Shown here one piece after another: positions 44,164 to 51,834 of a stretch of 55,575 nt of DNA; within the stretch, counting starts at the first letter, position 1, and each line of letters starts with the position of its first letter. Source of the stretch: Candidatus Gastranaerophilales bacterium. GTDB lineage: Bacteria; Cyanobacteriota; Vampirovibrionia; Gastranaerophilales; Gastranaerophilaceae. Under the pieces are notes generated by a model that saw nothing but the letters and a program-made list of their open reading frames with translations, made no database searches and was not told where the DNA came from. The translations under genes and the position numbers were made by a program. The stretch is taken from contig CALVBW010000005.1 of NCBI GenBank assembly GCA_944325945.1, forward strand, positions 1-55,575, given 5' to 3'.

Positions 44164-44712
44164 ACATAAAAACTATTATAGGAAGTTATTTTTATTTATT
44201 TTTTTATGCCTCCGGCGGGTGCTGCGCGCACGGCGGTCGCTTTTGGTGGCAAAAGCGACGCAAAACCACCGCACGCTGCGTTCACTAATAACTTGTACGC
44301 CTCAACATAGAGGCGTGTAAACTCGCTCATGTCACCCTGAACTTGTTTCAGGGTCTCTTATACTTTATCGCTCAGACAATACACGCCTATGAAGTTTGTT
44401 TCGGCTACAGTTATTGTTCACTCCGCTATCGCGGTATTTATGCTGCGTAGCAGCTCCGCGCCGTGAGTATAGGCGCGGTAAGAGATTGCAGGATTTTAGC
44501 CCCTCTCCCGTCACTACGTGACACCCTCTCCCCAAGGGGGCGATGGATAAAATACTGCAACGGCACGTATGTGCGCCCGTTAGGGCTTGAGCAATCCAAA
44601 GGATTGCAAATAAATAGCGTGTTTTTCTTTTTCGGTTCACTTTTTCTTTTTACATCGCAATAAAAAGAAAAAGTGAACAAAAAGACATACCCATAATAGT
44701 TTTTATGTAAAA
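44160..44712. mobile_element. 553-bp non-coding element with 20-bp perfect terminal inverted repeats
   Basis: The left end TTTTACATAAAAACTATTAT (44160-44179) is the exact complement of 44693-44712. Inside are several hairpins: GTCGCTTTTG/CAAAAGCGAC (about 44238-44262), ACGCCTC/GAGGCGT, ACCCTGAA/TTCAGGGT (44331-44357, shared with the element after dnaE) and an 18-bp perfect repeat GTTCACTTTTTCTTTTTA / TAAAAAGAAAAAGTGAAC (about 44635-44678). It is more GC-rich than its flanks and carries no credible gene. No target duplication could be recognised. The 100 bases on to aspS hold only its promoter and SD. Confidence 0.65.
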
Positions 44713-44812
44713 GAGTAGCCGACAGTATCTTAATAACTTTTAATTAAATCTGGTGTTTTTTTTATGTTTTTGATAGAATTTGAGGTAGAGATTTACTAGA
44801 AGAGGTATTATA

Positions 44813-46594
44813 ATGATTAAAACAAGAATGAAAGACCACAATTGCGGGGAGCTTAACCTCAATAATATTGGCGAAGAAATTACTTTATCCGGCTGGGTTT
44901 CAACAATTCGCGACCTTGGCGGAATTTTATTTATTGAATTACGCGACCGTTCAGGATTTTTCCAGCTGGTTGCAAACCCGCAGATTAACCCCGATGTTCA
45001 CAAAATTTTTGAAAAAGTCAGAAGCGAATACGTTATAACCGTTAAAGGCAAAGTAACCAAACGCCCCGACGAAACTTATAACGAAAAATACCCCACAGGT
45101 CAGGTTGAAATGTATCCTGAATCAGTTGAAATACTTTCAGAAGCTAAAACATTACCTTTTGTACTTGATGATGAAAATGTTTCCGAAGATGTCCGCTTAA
45201 AATACAGATATCTCGATATAAGACGCGATTCAATGAAATCCAAACTTGTTTTGCGCCACAACATAGTTCAGGCAGTCAGAAACTATCTGAACAATCTGGA
45301 CTTTTTGGAAGTCGAAACACCAATTTTGATTAAAACAACCCCCGAAGGTGCAAGAGATTACCTTGTTCCTTCAAGAGTTCAGGAAGGTAAATTCTATGCG
45401 CTTCCGCAATCACCGCAAATTTTCAAACAATTATTGATGGTAGGCGGTCTTGAAAGATACTACCAGATTGCAAAATGTTTCCGTGATGAAGACCTTCGTG
45501 CTGACAGACAGCCTGAATTCACGCAAATCGACCTTGAAATGTCTTTTGTTGAACAGCCGGATGTTATAAAAGTTGTTGAAGGACTTCTTGTTGACGCGTT
45601 TAAGGCAGCAGGAGTTGAGATTAAACCTCCGTTTATCCAGATTTCATGGCAGGAAGCTATGGACAGATTCGGTTCCGACAAACCGGATACCCGTTTCGGT
45701 TTGGAATTGTTTGACATAGGCGATATCATTCTTGAATCAAACTTCGATATCGTTAAAAACACCCTGCTTAATGGCGGTATAGTCCGCGGTATAAGAATCC
45801 CCGGCGGTGCTAAATTCTCAAGAAAAGATATTGACGACATTACAAAACTTGCCGTATCATTTGGCGCTAAAGCTCTTGCAAATATTATTTACCTTGAAGA
45901 CGGCTCCGCAAAATCTCCTGTCTTGAAATTTGTGACAGAAGAACAGGCAAAACAAATTCAAACCAGAGCCGGCGCTGAGGCAGGCGATATTATCTTCTTT
46001 GTCGCTGATAAGCCGAAACTTGTTTACGATATTATGGGCAGATTAAGATTACATTTCGGCAAATCTCTTAACCTGATTGACGAAAGCAAACACAATTTGC
46101 TCTGGGTTGTTGATTTCCCGATGTTTGAATGGAGCGACGAAGAAAACCGCTATATGGCAATGCACCACCCGTTCACATCACCGTGTATTGAGGATTTGGA
46201 CAAACTTGAAAGCGGTGATTTAGGAAACGTTAAATCAATTGCCTATGATATAGTTTACAACGGAACAGAACTCGGCGGAGGCAGCGTGAGAATTCACTCA
46301 TCAGAAGTTCAAAAAGCTATATTCAAAGCATTGGGTCTGACTGAGGATGAAGCCAAAGAAAAATTCGGATTTATGGTTAATGCGCTGCAATACGGTACAC
46401 CGCCGCATGCAGGACTTGCAATAGGTTTGGATAGACTTGTAGCCTTATTAGCAAGAACTGATTCAATTCGTGACGTTATCGCATTCCCGAAAAATTCCGG
46501 CGCGAAAGACCTTATGAGCGACGCACCTGGTGAAGCGTCACTACAGCAGTTGAGAGAACTGCATTTAAAAAGTACGGTTCAACCGCATAAATAA
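44813..46594 (+). CDS. aspS: Aspartyl-tRNA synthetase (bacterial type)
   Basis: 593 residues. An N-terminal OB anticodon-binding domain (1-110; ITLSGWVSTIRDLGGILFIE, LRDRSGFFQLV) precedes the class II core: motif 2 FRDEDLRADRQPEFTQIDLE, a GAD insertion (about 290-420; GGAKFSRKDIDDITKLAVSF) and motif 3 GLAIGLDRLVALLA. The FDxP-type flipping-loop segment VVDFPMFEWSDEENRY is present. Whether it also charges tRNA-Asn was not determined. AAGAGGT lies before the ATG. Confidence 0.97.
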   Translation: MIKTRMKDHNCGELNLNNIGEEITLSGWVSTIRDLGGILFIELRDRSGFFQLVANPQINPDVHKIFEKVRSEYVITVKGKVTKRPDETYNEKYPTGQVEMYPESVEILSEAKTLPFVLDDENVSEDVRLKYRYLDIRRDSMKSKLVLRHNIVQAVRNYLNNLDFLEVETPILIKTTPEGARDYLVPSRVQEGKFYALPQSPQIFKQLLMVGGLERYYQIAKCFRDEDLRADRQPEFTQIDLEMSFVEQPDVIKVVEGLLVDAFKAAGVEIKPPFIQISWQEAMDRFGSDKPDTRFGLELFDIGDIILESNFDIVKNTLLNGGIVRGIRIPGGAKFSRKDIDDITKLAVSFGAKALANIIYLEDGSAKSPVLKFVTEEQAKQIQTRAGAEAGDIIFFVADKPKLVYDIMGRLRLHFGKSLNLIDESKHNLLWVVDFPMFEWSDEENRYMAMHHPFTSPCIEDLDKLESGDLGNVKSIAYDIVYNGTELGGGSVRIHSSEVQKAIFKALGLTEDEAKEKFGFMVNALQYGTPPHAGLAIGLDRLVALLARTDSIRDVIAFPKNSGAKDLMSDAPGEASLQQLRELHLKSTVQPHK

Positions 46595-46597
46595 TTT

Positions 46598-46629
46598 AAA
46601 AAAGAGTCTCAAATTGAGACTCTTTTTTT
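46598..46629. terminator. Bidirectional terminator between aspS and a small gene
   Basis: AAAAAAGAGTCTCA-AAT-TGAGACTCTTTTTT, a long stem with A and T runs on each side, between convergent genes. Confidence 0.9.
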
Positions 46630-46957
46630 ATGCCAGATAGCCTAATTTTTCCTGTAATTGACGATCTGCAATATGTTTATTATAACGTTTTAAAGCTGTA
46701 CGCATAAATTCCTGACGTAAATTTTCAAAACCTTCATCCATAATAAGTCCGTTATACTTACCGTGTAAAAACGTGACTATACCGCCAATTTCACGCCCGT
46801 CTTCCAGTATGGTTTCAACATGCATTACATCTTTATATTGAAACATATCTTCCGGCGTCTTTTTATAAATATAGTTCATCATTGACGCAAATGTTTTTGG
46901 TAAATGTGCTTTGAATGCCGGAGTGCTATTCACCCCAACAGGTTGAATTGATAACAT
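46628..46957 (-). CDS. Small hypothetical protein with N-terminal PAFKA motif (109 aa)
   Basis: It begins MLSIQPVGVNSTPAFKAHLP with a strong AAAGGAG upstream. The body is a mixed fold (MMNYIYKKTPEDMFQYKDVM, IGGIVTFLHGKYNGLIMDEG) and a basic C-terminal helix. No signal peptide. I do not recognise a named family; from memory, short N-termini ending in a PAFKA-like motif recur in small proteins of gut Melainabacteria, which is an uncertain recollection. It stands alone. Confidence 0.7.
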   Translation of the reverse strand: MLSIQPVGVNSTPAFKAHLPKTFASMMNYIYKKTPEDMFQYKDVMHVETILEDGREIGGIVTFLHGKYNGLIMDEGFENLRQEFMRTALKRYNKHIADRQLQEKLGYLA

Positions 46958-47035
46958 TATTTTCTCCTTTAATAGAAAGTATAAATCACCTGAAAAATAT
47001 TTTTTGCCTGTTTGTAACGGTTTATTAATTTGTAT

Positions 47036-47041
47036 TATAAT
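47036..47041 (+). promoter_or_regulatory. -10 element of ribF; leaderless start
   Basis: TATAAT with exactly six bases (AAATTT) to ATG 47048; no SD. Confidence 0.7.
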
Positions 47042-47047
47042 AAATTT

Positions 47048-47935
47048 ATGCAGGTATTTTACGAATTAAACCAAAATAACAATTTAGCACTGGCGCTCGG
47101 ATACTTTGACGGAGTACACTTTGGACATCAAAAAGTTATAAAATCCGCAGTGGAATTTGCACACCAAAACAATACAAAATCCGCTGTAATTACATTTAAA
47201 GACCATCCTTGCTGTTATTTCTATGGAGTTTGCCCGAAATATATTCTTTCCAGAAAACAACGTGAAGAAGAAATTGCAAAACTCGGAGTTGATTTTTTGT
47301 ATGAATTGGATTTTGACGAAACCCTTGCAGGATTATCTGCGGAAGAATATTTGAAAAACATACTTATAAAATATTTTTCACCTGTTGCTATATCAACAGG
47401 ATTTAACCACCATTTTGGCGTAAAAAAATCAGGTGATGCTGAATTTTTAAAGAAAAATCAAAGTAAATACAGTTATAAATATTTTGAAATACCTCCACAA
47501 AAAATTCATGATGAAATTATAAGCAGCACAACAATAAGAAATTATCTGCAAAAAGGGGATATTACAAATGCCAACAAAATGTTAGGGAAAAATTTTTCAA
47601 TTATAGGAGAAGTTATTGAAGGACAGAAACTCGGGAGAAAAATCGGTTTTAGAACAGCAAACCTGATTTATCCGACAGAAATCGTGGATATACCTTTTGG
47701 CGTATACCAAGTTGAGACGACATTTGGCAAAGGCATAACAAATTTCGGCATCCGTCCGACCGTAAGCAATACGGAAAAGGCTGTTTTAGAAACTCACATA
47801 TTGGATTTTGACAAAGATATTTACGGTAAAACAATCAGAGTTGAATTTATAAAAATGCTCAGACGAGAACAAAAATTCAACTCCGTTGACGAATTAAAAA
47901 AACAAATCCAGAGTGATATTTCTAAAATTTTATAG
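47048..47935 (+). CDS. ribF: Bifunctional riboflavin kinase / FAD synthetase
   Basis: 295 residues from ATG 47048. The N-terminal FMN adenylyltransferase domain has the nucleotidyltransferase motif LGYFDGVHFGHQKVI and ISSTTIRNYLQKGDI. The C-terminal flavokinase domain has the start GQKLGRKIGFRTANLIYP, then FGVYQVE and TNFGIRPTV. It converts riboflavin to FMN and then FAD. An upstream ATG/TTG extension (to 47030) precedes the conserved region and overlaps the -10, so it is rejected. It overlaps the convergent prepilin gene by 14 bases. Confidence 0.95.
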   Translation: MQVFYELNQNNNLALALGYFDGVHFGHQKVIKSAVEFAHQNNTKSAVITFKDHPCCYFYGVCPKYILSRKQREEEIAKLGVDFLYELDFDETLAGLSAEEYLKNILIKYFSPVAISTGFNHHFGVKKSGDAEFLKKNQSKYSYKYFEIPPQKIHDEIISSTTIRNYLQKGDITNANKMLGKNFSIIGEVIEGQKLGRKIGFRTANLIYPTEIVDIPFGVYQVETTFGKGITNFGIRPTVSNTEKAVLETHILDFDKDIYGKTIRVEFIKMLRREQKFNSVDELKKQIQSDISKIL

Positions 47936-48995
47936 GATAATCTTCAGGAATCTTCCAGCCGTTACACACAATCATTGCAGTACATTCAAGTCCCTTACTA
48001 TATCCATCTACAGTTTCAGAAGCACCTTTTTTACAATTAGTTAAAAGTTTATTACGAGATATCTGTGTACTGTCACAAAATGACTTTTGCGGATAGTCCC
48101 TTGTTCCTGTTACAAAATAACCGTTATTTTCAACAATCAAATTATACGTAAACACATTTTTTCCCATAATAAGTTTATCACCGCGGCTAAGATCTAGCCA
48201 GAAAACACCTCGTCTTCTACTGGTAGTGAGTGTCCTACCGCTATTATACATAATGCCTAAACCATTACTTAAAATATATTTTTTTGAGGCATTAGAATTT
48301 ATATAATCACCTTCCGAATTATACATAGACGTCTGACAGCGTCCTTTTTGTGATACATTTGCACTTAGTATTTCTTCATGCTCACAGACATACACACCTT
48401 TTAAGTAAGGCAAAAAATATTTATCAAAAATACTATTATCCTCATTGGCAATACTCCAGGTTGACGGATTGCCGTTCTCAACAGCTGATAATTTAACCAT
48501 ATTTTGTAAAATACTATATGAAGTTTTCAAATCTGTCTCAATTTTTATTTTCTTAAAGCTTGTAATCAACGTCGGGATTGTCATTGCTGCTACTATTCCG
48601 ATTATGCCGAGGGTTATCAAGACCTCTGCTAAGGTGAAGGCGGCTTTTTTAGAAGATACTAAGTTACTAAGGCAGTACGGCACTAAGAAAGTATTTTTGT
48701 CATTCTGAGCTCTCTGCCGAGCTAAAATTACATAAAGACCCGGTGTGTTGTCGTGGCTCAGCCACCACCCCTCACCCGAATTTCTAACACTCGTCCCTCG
48801 TGTTGAAATTCTTCCCTCTCCCACAAGGGGCGAGGGGAATATTTCGCTAAAACCCTTAATAATTTCATTACCCGATATATTTTTTCCAACTTCCTGTTCG
48901 GCGGCACGCCGGCTGTCACATGATTGAGAGCAGGGGGAATGTGTCTTTGAGACTATAGCGGAGCCGGAGGTGTGAGCGTCGTCGAAAAGACACAT
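47922..48995 (-). CDS. Prepilin-like protein with an unusually long, repeat-derived upstream frame
   Basis: The recognisable protein is SSKKAAFTLAEVLITLGIIG and onward (from about 48655), then a globular domain ending in the family's Cys-containing tail (GLECTAMIVCNGW). No ATG lies just ahead of this core: GTG 48683 (leader MPYCLSNLVSSKKA) has no SD, and the first in-frame ATG is 48995, which would add over 100 residues encoded by palindromic repeats. Upstream, the frame is open to the G9 tract at 49108-49100, where one extra G would join it to an SD-led ATG at 49135. The start is therefore undecided; the gene may be interrupted or phase-variable. Confidence 0.7.
   Translation of the reverse strand: MCLFDDAHTSGSAIVSKTHSPCSQSCDSRRAAEQEVGKNISGNEIIKGFSEIFPSPLVGEGRISTRGTSVRNSGEGWWLSHDNTPGLYVILARQRAQNDKNTFLVPYCLSNLVSSKKAAFTLAEVLITLGIIGIVAAMTIPTLITSFKKIKIETDLKTSYSILQNMVKLSAVENGNPSTWSIANEDNSIFDKYFLPYLKGVYVCEHEEILSANVSQKGRCQTSMYNSEGDYINSNASKKYILSNGLGIMYNSGRTLTTSRRRGVFWLDLSRGDKLIMGKNVFTYNLIVENNGYFVTGTRDYPQKSFCDSTQISRNKLLTNCKKGASETVDGYSKGLECTAMIVCNGWKIPEDYPIKF
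48690..48838. repeat. GC-rich hairpin repeats upstream of the second prepilin core
   Basis: It contains AACACTCGTCCCTCGTGTT (a self-complementary hairpin at about 48787-48805) and CCCTCTCCCACAAGGGGCGAGG (about 48813-48834). A related CCCTCTCCC...GGGGGCGA module occurs at about 44500-44545 inside the 553-bp element. On the minus strand the whole stretch is free of stops in the prepilin frame. Confidence 0.5.
48850..48914 (-). repeat. Direct repeat unit R2 (about 65 bp)
   Basis: On the minus strand it reads in the prepilin frame as AEQEVGKNISGNEIIKGF; it pairs with R1 at 49015-49080, which reads AQQEVGENLTGYEISKGF. The units flank the 20-bp hairpin element. Confidence 0.6.
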
Positions 48996-49005
48996 TCCCC
49001 CTGCT
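48929..49005. repeat. Hairpin element with 20-bp perfect inverted repeats
   Basis: AGCAGGGGGAATGTGTCTTT (48929-48948) and its exact complement (48986-49005) enclose a 37-base spacer. The element is stop-free in the prepilin frame and contains the ATG 48995. Confidence 0.8.
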
Positions 49006-49014
49006 TGACCTTCA

Positions 49015-49080
49015 AAACCCTTGCTAATTTCATACCCAGTTAAATTTTCTCCAACTTCCTGTTGGGCGGGTCCAGCGGCT
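49015..49080 (-). repeat. Direct repeat unit R1 (about 66 bp)
   Basis: Diverged copy of R2 (48850-48914); shared blocks include AACCCTT, AATTTCAT, CCAACTTCCTGTT and CGGCT on the plus strand. Confidence 0.6.
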
Positions 49081-49087
49081 ACGCTGG

Positions 49088-49135
49088 CTAGGAGAGTCGC
49101 CCCCCCCCGATATTTTTAAACTCTTTATTTTCCAT
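49088..49135 (-). other. Short ORF with strong SD running into a G9 tract, upstream of the second prepilin
   Basis: GGAGG lies five bases before ATG 49135, which is 13 bases after the isochorismatase-like stop on the same strand. The frame reads MENKEFKNI, then three Gly codons from nine G (49108-49100), then RLS and stop. With ten G the frame would continue without a stop for 404 codons into the prepilin at 47922. Confidence 0.55.
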
Positions 49136-49148
49136 ATTTTCCTCCTTT

Positions 49149-49688
49149 TTATTTTATGAGTGCCTGTACAGGTTTAAAATCCGGATGTTTAGACGTTCTC
49201 AGCCATTCAAATAAGACAATTTCACAACAGGTAACTTTTGCACCGCACTGTTTTATTAAATCAACACCTGTCTTGAATTCATATTTATTTCTGCTTGCGG
49301 AACAATCTTTTACAAAATAAACTTCATAACCGCGTTCAATCAAATCACAAATTGTTTGATACACACAAATATGTGCCTCAATCCCGAAAATAACAACCTG
49401 CTTTTTACCTGCAGCATTAAGTTTTTCTGTAAATTCGGGAGTTAATAATGCTGAAAAACCTGTTTTTTCAATAAACACAGTATTATCAGCAAGAGAATTT
49501 TTTAAAACTTCTACAGTCTGCCCCAAACCTTTCGGATATTGTTCTGTTACTATAACAGGTATATTCAAAATTTTGGCAGCCTCAGCCAATTTACATGCCG
49601 GTTCTGCCGGTGAATATTTTCCGACGGCATTTACCAGTTTTTCCTGTATATCAATTATTACAACAACGCTATCTTCTATATTTAACAT
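49149..49688 (-). CDS. Isochorismatase-family cysteine hydrolase (YcaC-like)
   Basis: 179 residues. The catalytic triad is Asp in VVVIIDIQEKL, Lys in FIEKTGFSAL and Cys in GIEAHICVYQT, with the cis-peptide-type VIFGIEAH before the Cys. It hydrolyses an amide or related bond of a small substrate; the isochorismate specificity is not implied. ATG 49688 has AAGGA upstream within the end of the preceding gene. It is the last clear gene of the transketolase-ftsE-ftsX-regulator cluster. Confidence 0.9.
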   Translation of the reverse strand: MLNIEDSVVVIIDIQEKLVNAVGKYSPAEPACKLAEAAKILNIPVIVTEQYPKGLGQTVEVLKNSLADNTVFIEKTGFSALLTPEFTEKLNAAGKKQVVIFGIEAHICVYQTICDLIERGYEVYFVKDCSASRNKYEFKTGVDLIKQCGAKVTCCEIVLFEWLRTSKHPDFKPVQALIK

Positions 49689-49692
49689 CAAA

Positions 49693-50922
49693 TTAATCCT
49701 TTACTGACTGTTTAAATTCTTTTATAAAATCTTCTACAATTTTAGCAATCCCTTTTTGGGTAACCGCATTCAAGTTAAGACTGATTTCCTTGTTTTCGGG
49801 AGTATCTAATCCCTGATGAGTTATATATATAACAATTTTAGCAAACCCCGGATATATAATTTTTAATCTGCTTTCCCTGTCTCCGTGTTTCAGCTGAAAA
49901 ACACTCTGCAATTCATCTGTATATTGATCAATTTTAGTATGAAACAATTTTTCTTCATAAGCTTTTTGAAGCCTGAAAAATACCGGTGCTATAACTTTTT
50001 CTAATTTGTTATTATACGCATTTTGAAATAATTTAAAATTCTTTTCATCTTTTTCGTCATCATCAAGCCATTCATCAAGAGTTTTAACATGCTCTTCCAG
50101 AAATACAGACGTTTCATTTGTCTGGCAAGCTTCAGATAACGCAGAGAATGCTTCTTTTTCCAAACGTTCAAAAGTCTTATTTTCAATCCTGCAAACGCCG
50201 GCACGGACAACGAGTTTTGCTCCGAGTATATCCTGAATTTTATTAACAACAGCAAACGCACCGAGTTTATCAACATTAGGAAGAATAATATAAAACTTTC
50301 CGCCTTTCACAACTGATACAATATCATCACATCTGACGGATTTTTTTATAGCTTTTGACAACTTGTCGGCAGAAAAGCGGGTTTTACAAGAGTCATCAAG
50401 CACAAGCACTATAAACATTCCATTTTGCACTCTTTTATCTTTTATAAACTCCGCCAGAAGTTCACGGCTGTATTTGTATTTATAAAATCCTGTTTCATCA
50501 TCAATTACTCCCAGCTGCTTCAAAAGCGTCAGATTTCGTGAAAATCTGACTTTTAAAGCTCTGGATTTAAAACAATTTACTGTTCTTATTAACATTTCAT
50601 AAGATTCTGATTTAACGGAATAATAATCCGAAACTCCAAGATCATAAGCAGCGAGTATAAAATCCTGATCATATTCGTCGACCAGCAGAATGATTTCATA
50701 TTCTGCTGATATAATAGAATTTAAAAATTTCAAAGTTTTTTCTTTGTCACCGTTTTCATGCACAAGAACAATTGATACTGTTGGATTTTCAAGCATTTTT
50801 TTAGCCATCTTATAATCACATACGGCAATGCTGTCGCTTTCCCTCAAAAGTACAAGCTTAGAAAGCACCGATTCAGCGACTTCTTCATTTTCAGTTACCA
50901 GCAATATATTATCGTCAATCAT
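49693..50922 (-). CDS. Pseudo-receiver / degenerate GGDEF regulatory protein next to ftsX
   Basis: 409 residues. Residues 1-115 look like a response-regulator receiver (NILLVTENEEVAESVL, EIILLVDEYDQDFILAAYDL) but the phospho-acceptor strand reads SIVLVHENGD, without the usual Asp. Residues about 140-270 follow a GGDEF layout, with the signature replaced by VKGGKFYIILP (GGKFY), so cyclase activity is not expected. The C-terminal 120 residues are of unknown type. It starts three bases after ftsX. It may be a c-di-GMP or protein-interaction adaptor for cell division, which is inference. Confidence 0.75.
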   Translation of the reverse strand: MIDDNILLVTENEEVAESVLSKLVLLRESDSIAVCDYKMAKKMLENPTVSIVLVHENGDKEKTLKFLNSIISAEYEIILLVDEYDQDFILAAYDLGVSDYYSVKSESYEMLIRTVNCFKSRALKVRFSRNLTLLKQLGVIDDETGFYKYKYSRELLAEFIKDKRVQNGMFIVLVLDDSCKTRFSADKLSKAIKKSVRCDDIVSVVKGGKFYIILPNVDKLGAFAVVNKIQDILGAKLVVRAGVCRIENKTFERLEKEAFSALSEACQTNETSVFLEEHVKTLDEWLDDDEKDEKNFKLFQNAYNNKLEKVIAPVFFRLQKAYEEKLFHTKIDQYTDELQSVFQLKHGDRESRLKIIYPGFAKIVIYITHQGLDTPENKEISLNLNAVTQKGIAKIVEDFIKEFKQSVKD

Positions 50923-50925
50923 TCC

Positions 50926-51834
50926 TTATACCTGTAAATGCTTTTTAATACACAAGAAACTTCCGCCGGCACCGAATAAAATACCCATGGCAAACATAGT
51001 TATCACAACTATATTTTGAGCGAATAAAGGCGACGGTATCATAAAAAACTGATGCATATTATTCAAACCGTTTTGCACAATATTCAAAGGAATCAAAGCG
51101 ATTACAGAACCCATAAATCCGTAAAATGCACCTTGAATAATTAACGGGAATCTTATATACCAGTTGCTGACACCCATAAGACGCATAATCTCAATTTCGT
51201 CTTTTCTGGATTGGATTACTAGCTGAATTGTGTTGTTAATAATAGTAATAGTAAGGATTGCCATAATAATAATTACAACGACAGTAATTGAATTAACAAC
51301 TTTATTCAAAGTTTCAATCTTCTGCACCAGATCCTGAGCGTAACTCATATCTTCAACGATGGCAAGAGATTTTACATCATTAAATACTTTATCAATATTC
51401 TCAGGTTTATCAACTTTAACATGCAAAGTATCCGGAAGCGGATTTTCAATATCAGGAAGCCCCATTTCACGTTTCAAATTAACCCAGGAAACATCACGTG
51501 AAATTACTCTCACAGATTCAACATGCTCAAAATCTTTAATACGTTTTTTGGCAGCATTCGTATCTGTACCATGCTTTAAATACACGGAAATTTCCAGAAC
51601 ATTGCCCAATTCATGGGCAAAAGTTGAAACAGAAAGAGCAGTTCTGAAAAATGCACCGAATATTGTCAGAATTGCTGCCATTGTGGTAATAATAACAAGA
51701 TTTACAATTCCTGTTCGTCTGACATCATTAAATGTTTCCATTGAAATTCTGTATAATATTCTTAATTCACACAACCAATCTTTCGGGATATGTTTTTTAA
51801 CTTTTTTCTTTATTTGCATTTTTTGACTATTCAT
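50926..51834 (-). CDS. ftsX: Cell division ABC transporter permease-like FtsX
   Basis: 302 residues with four membrane helices. After the first helix (IVNLVIITTMAAILTIFGAF) comes an extracytoplasmic domain (about 60-170; VYLKHGTDTNAAKKRI). The FtsX-type RKDEIEIMRLMGVSNWYIRFP segment follows, then the last helices. With FtsE it activates peptidoglycan hydrolases at the septum. It overlaps ftsE by eight bases and has AGGT upstream. Confidence 0.95.
   Translation of the reverse strand: MNSQKMQIKKKVKKHIPKDWLCELRILYRISMETFNDVRRTGIVNLVIITTMAAILTIFGAFFRTALSVSTFAHELGNVLEISVYLKHGTDTNAAKKRIKDFEHVESVRVISRDVSWVNLKREMGLPDIENPLPDTLHVKVDKPENIDKVFNDVKSLAIVEDMSYAQDLVQKIETLNKVVNSITVVVIIIMAILTITIINNTIQLVIQSRKDEIEIMRLMGVSNWYIRFPLIIQGAFYGFMGSVIALIPLNIVQNGLNNMHQFFMIPSPLFAQNIVVITMFAMGILFGAGGSFLCIKKHLQV

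Noticed and set aside
44365-44680. Several frames inside the 553-bp element
   Set aside because: They cover palindromic, GC-rich repeats on both strands with no SD or recognisable protein; treated as element interior.
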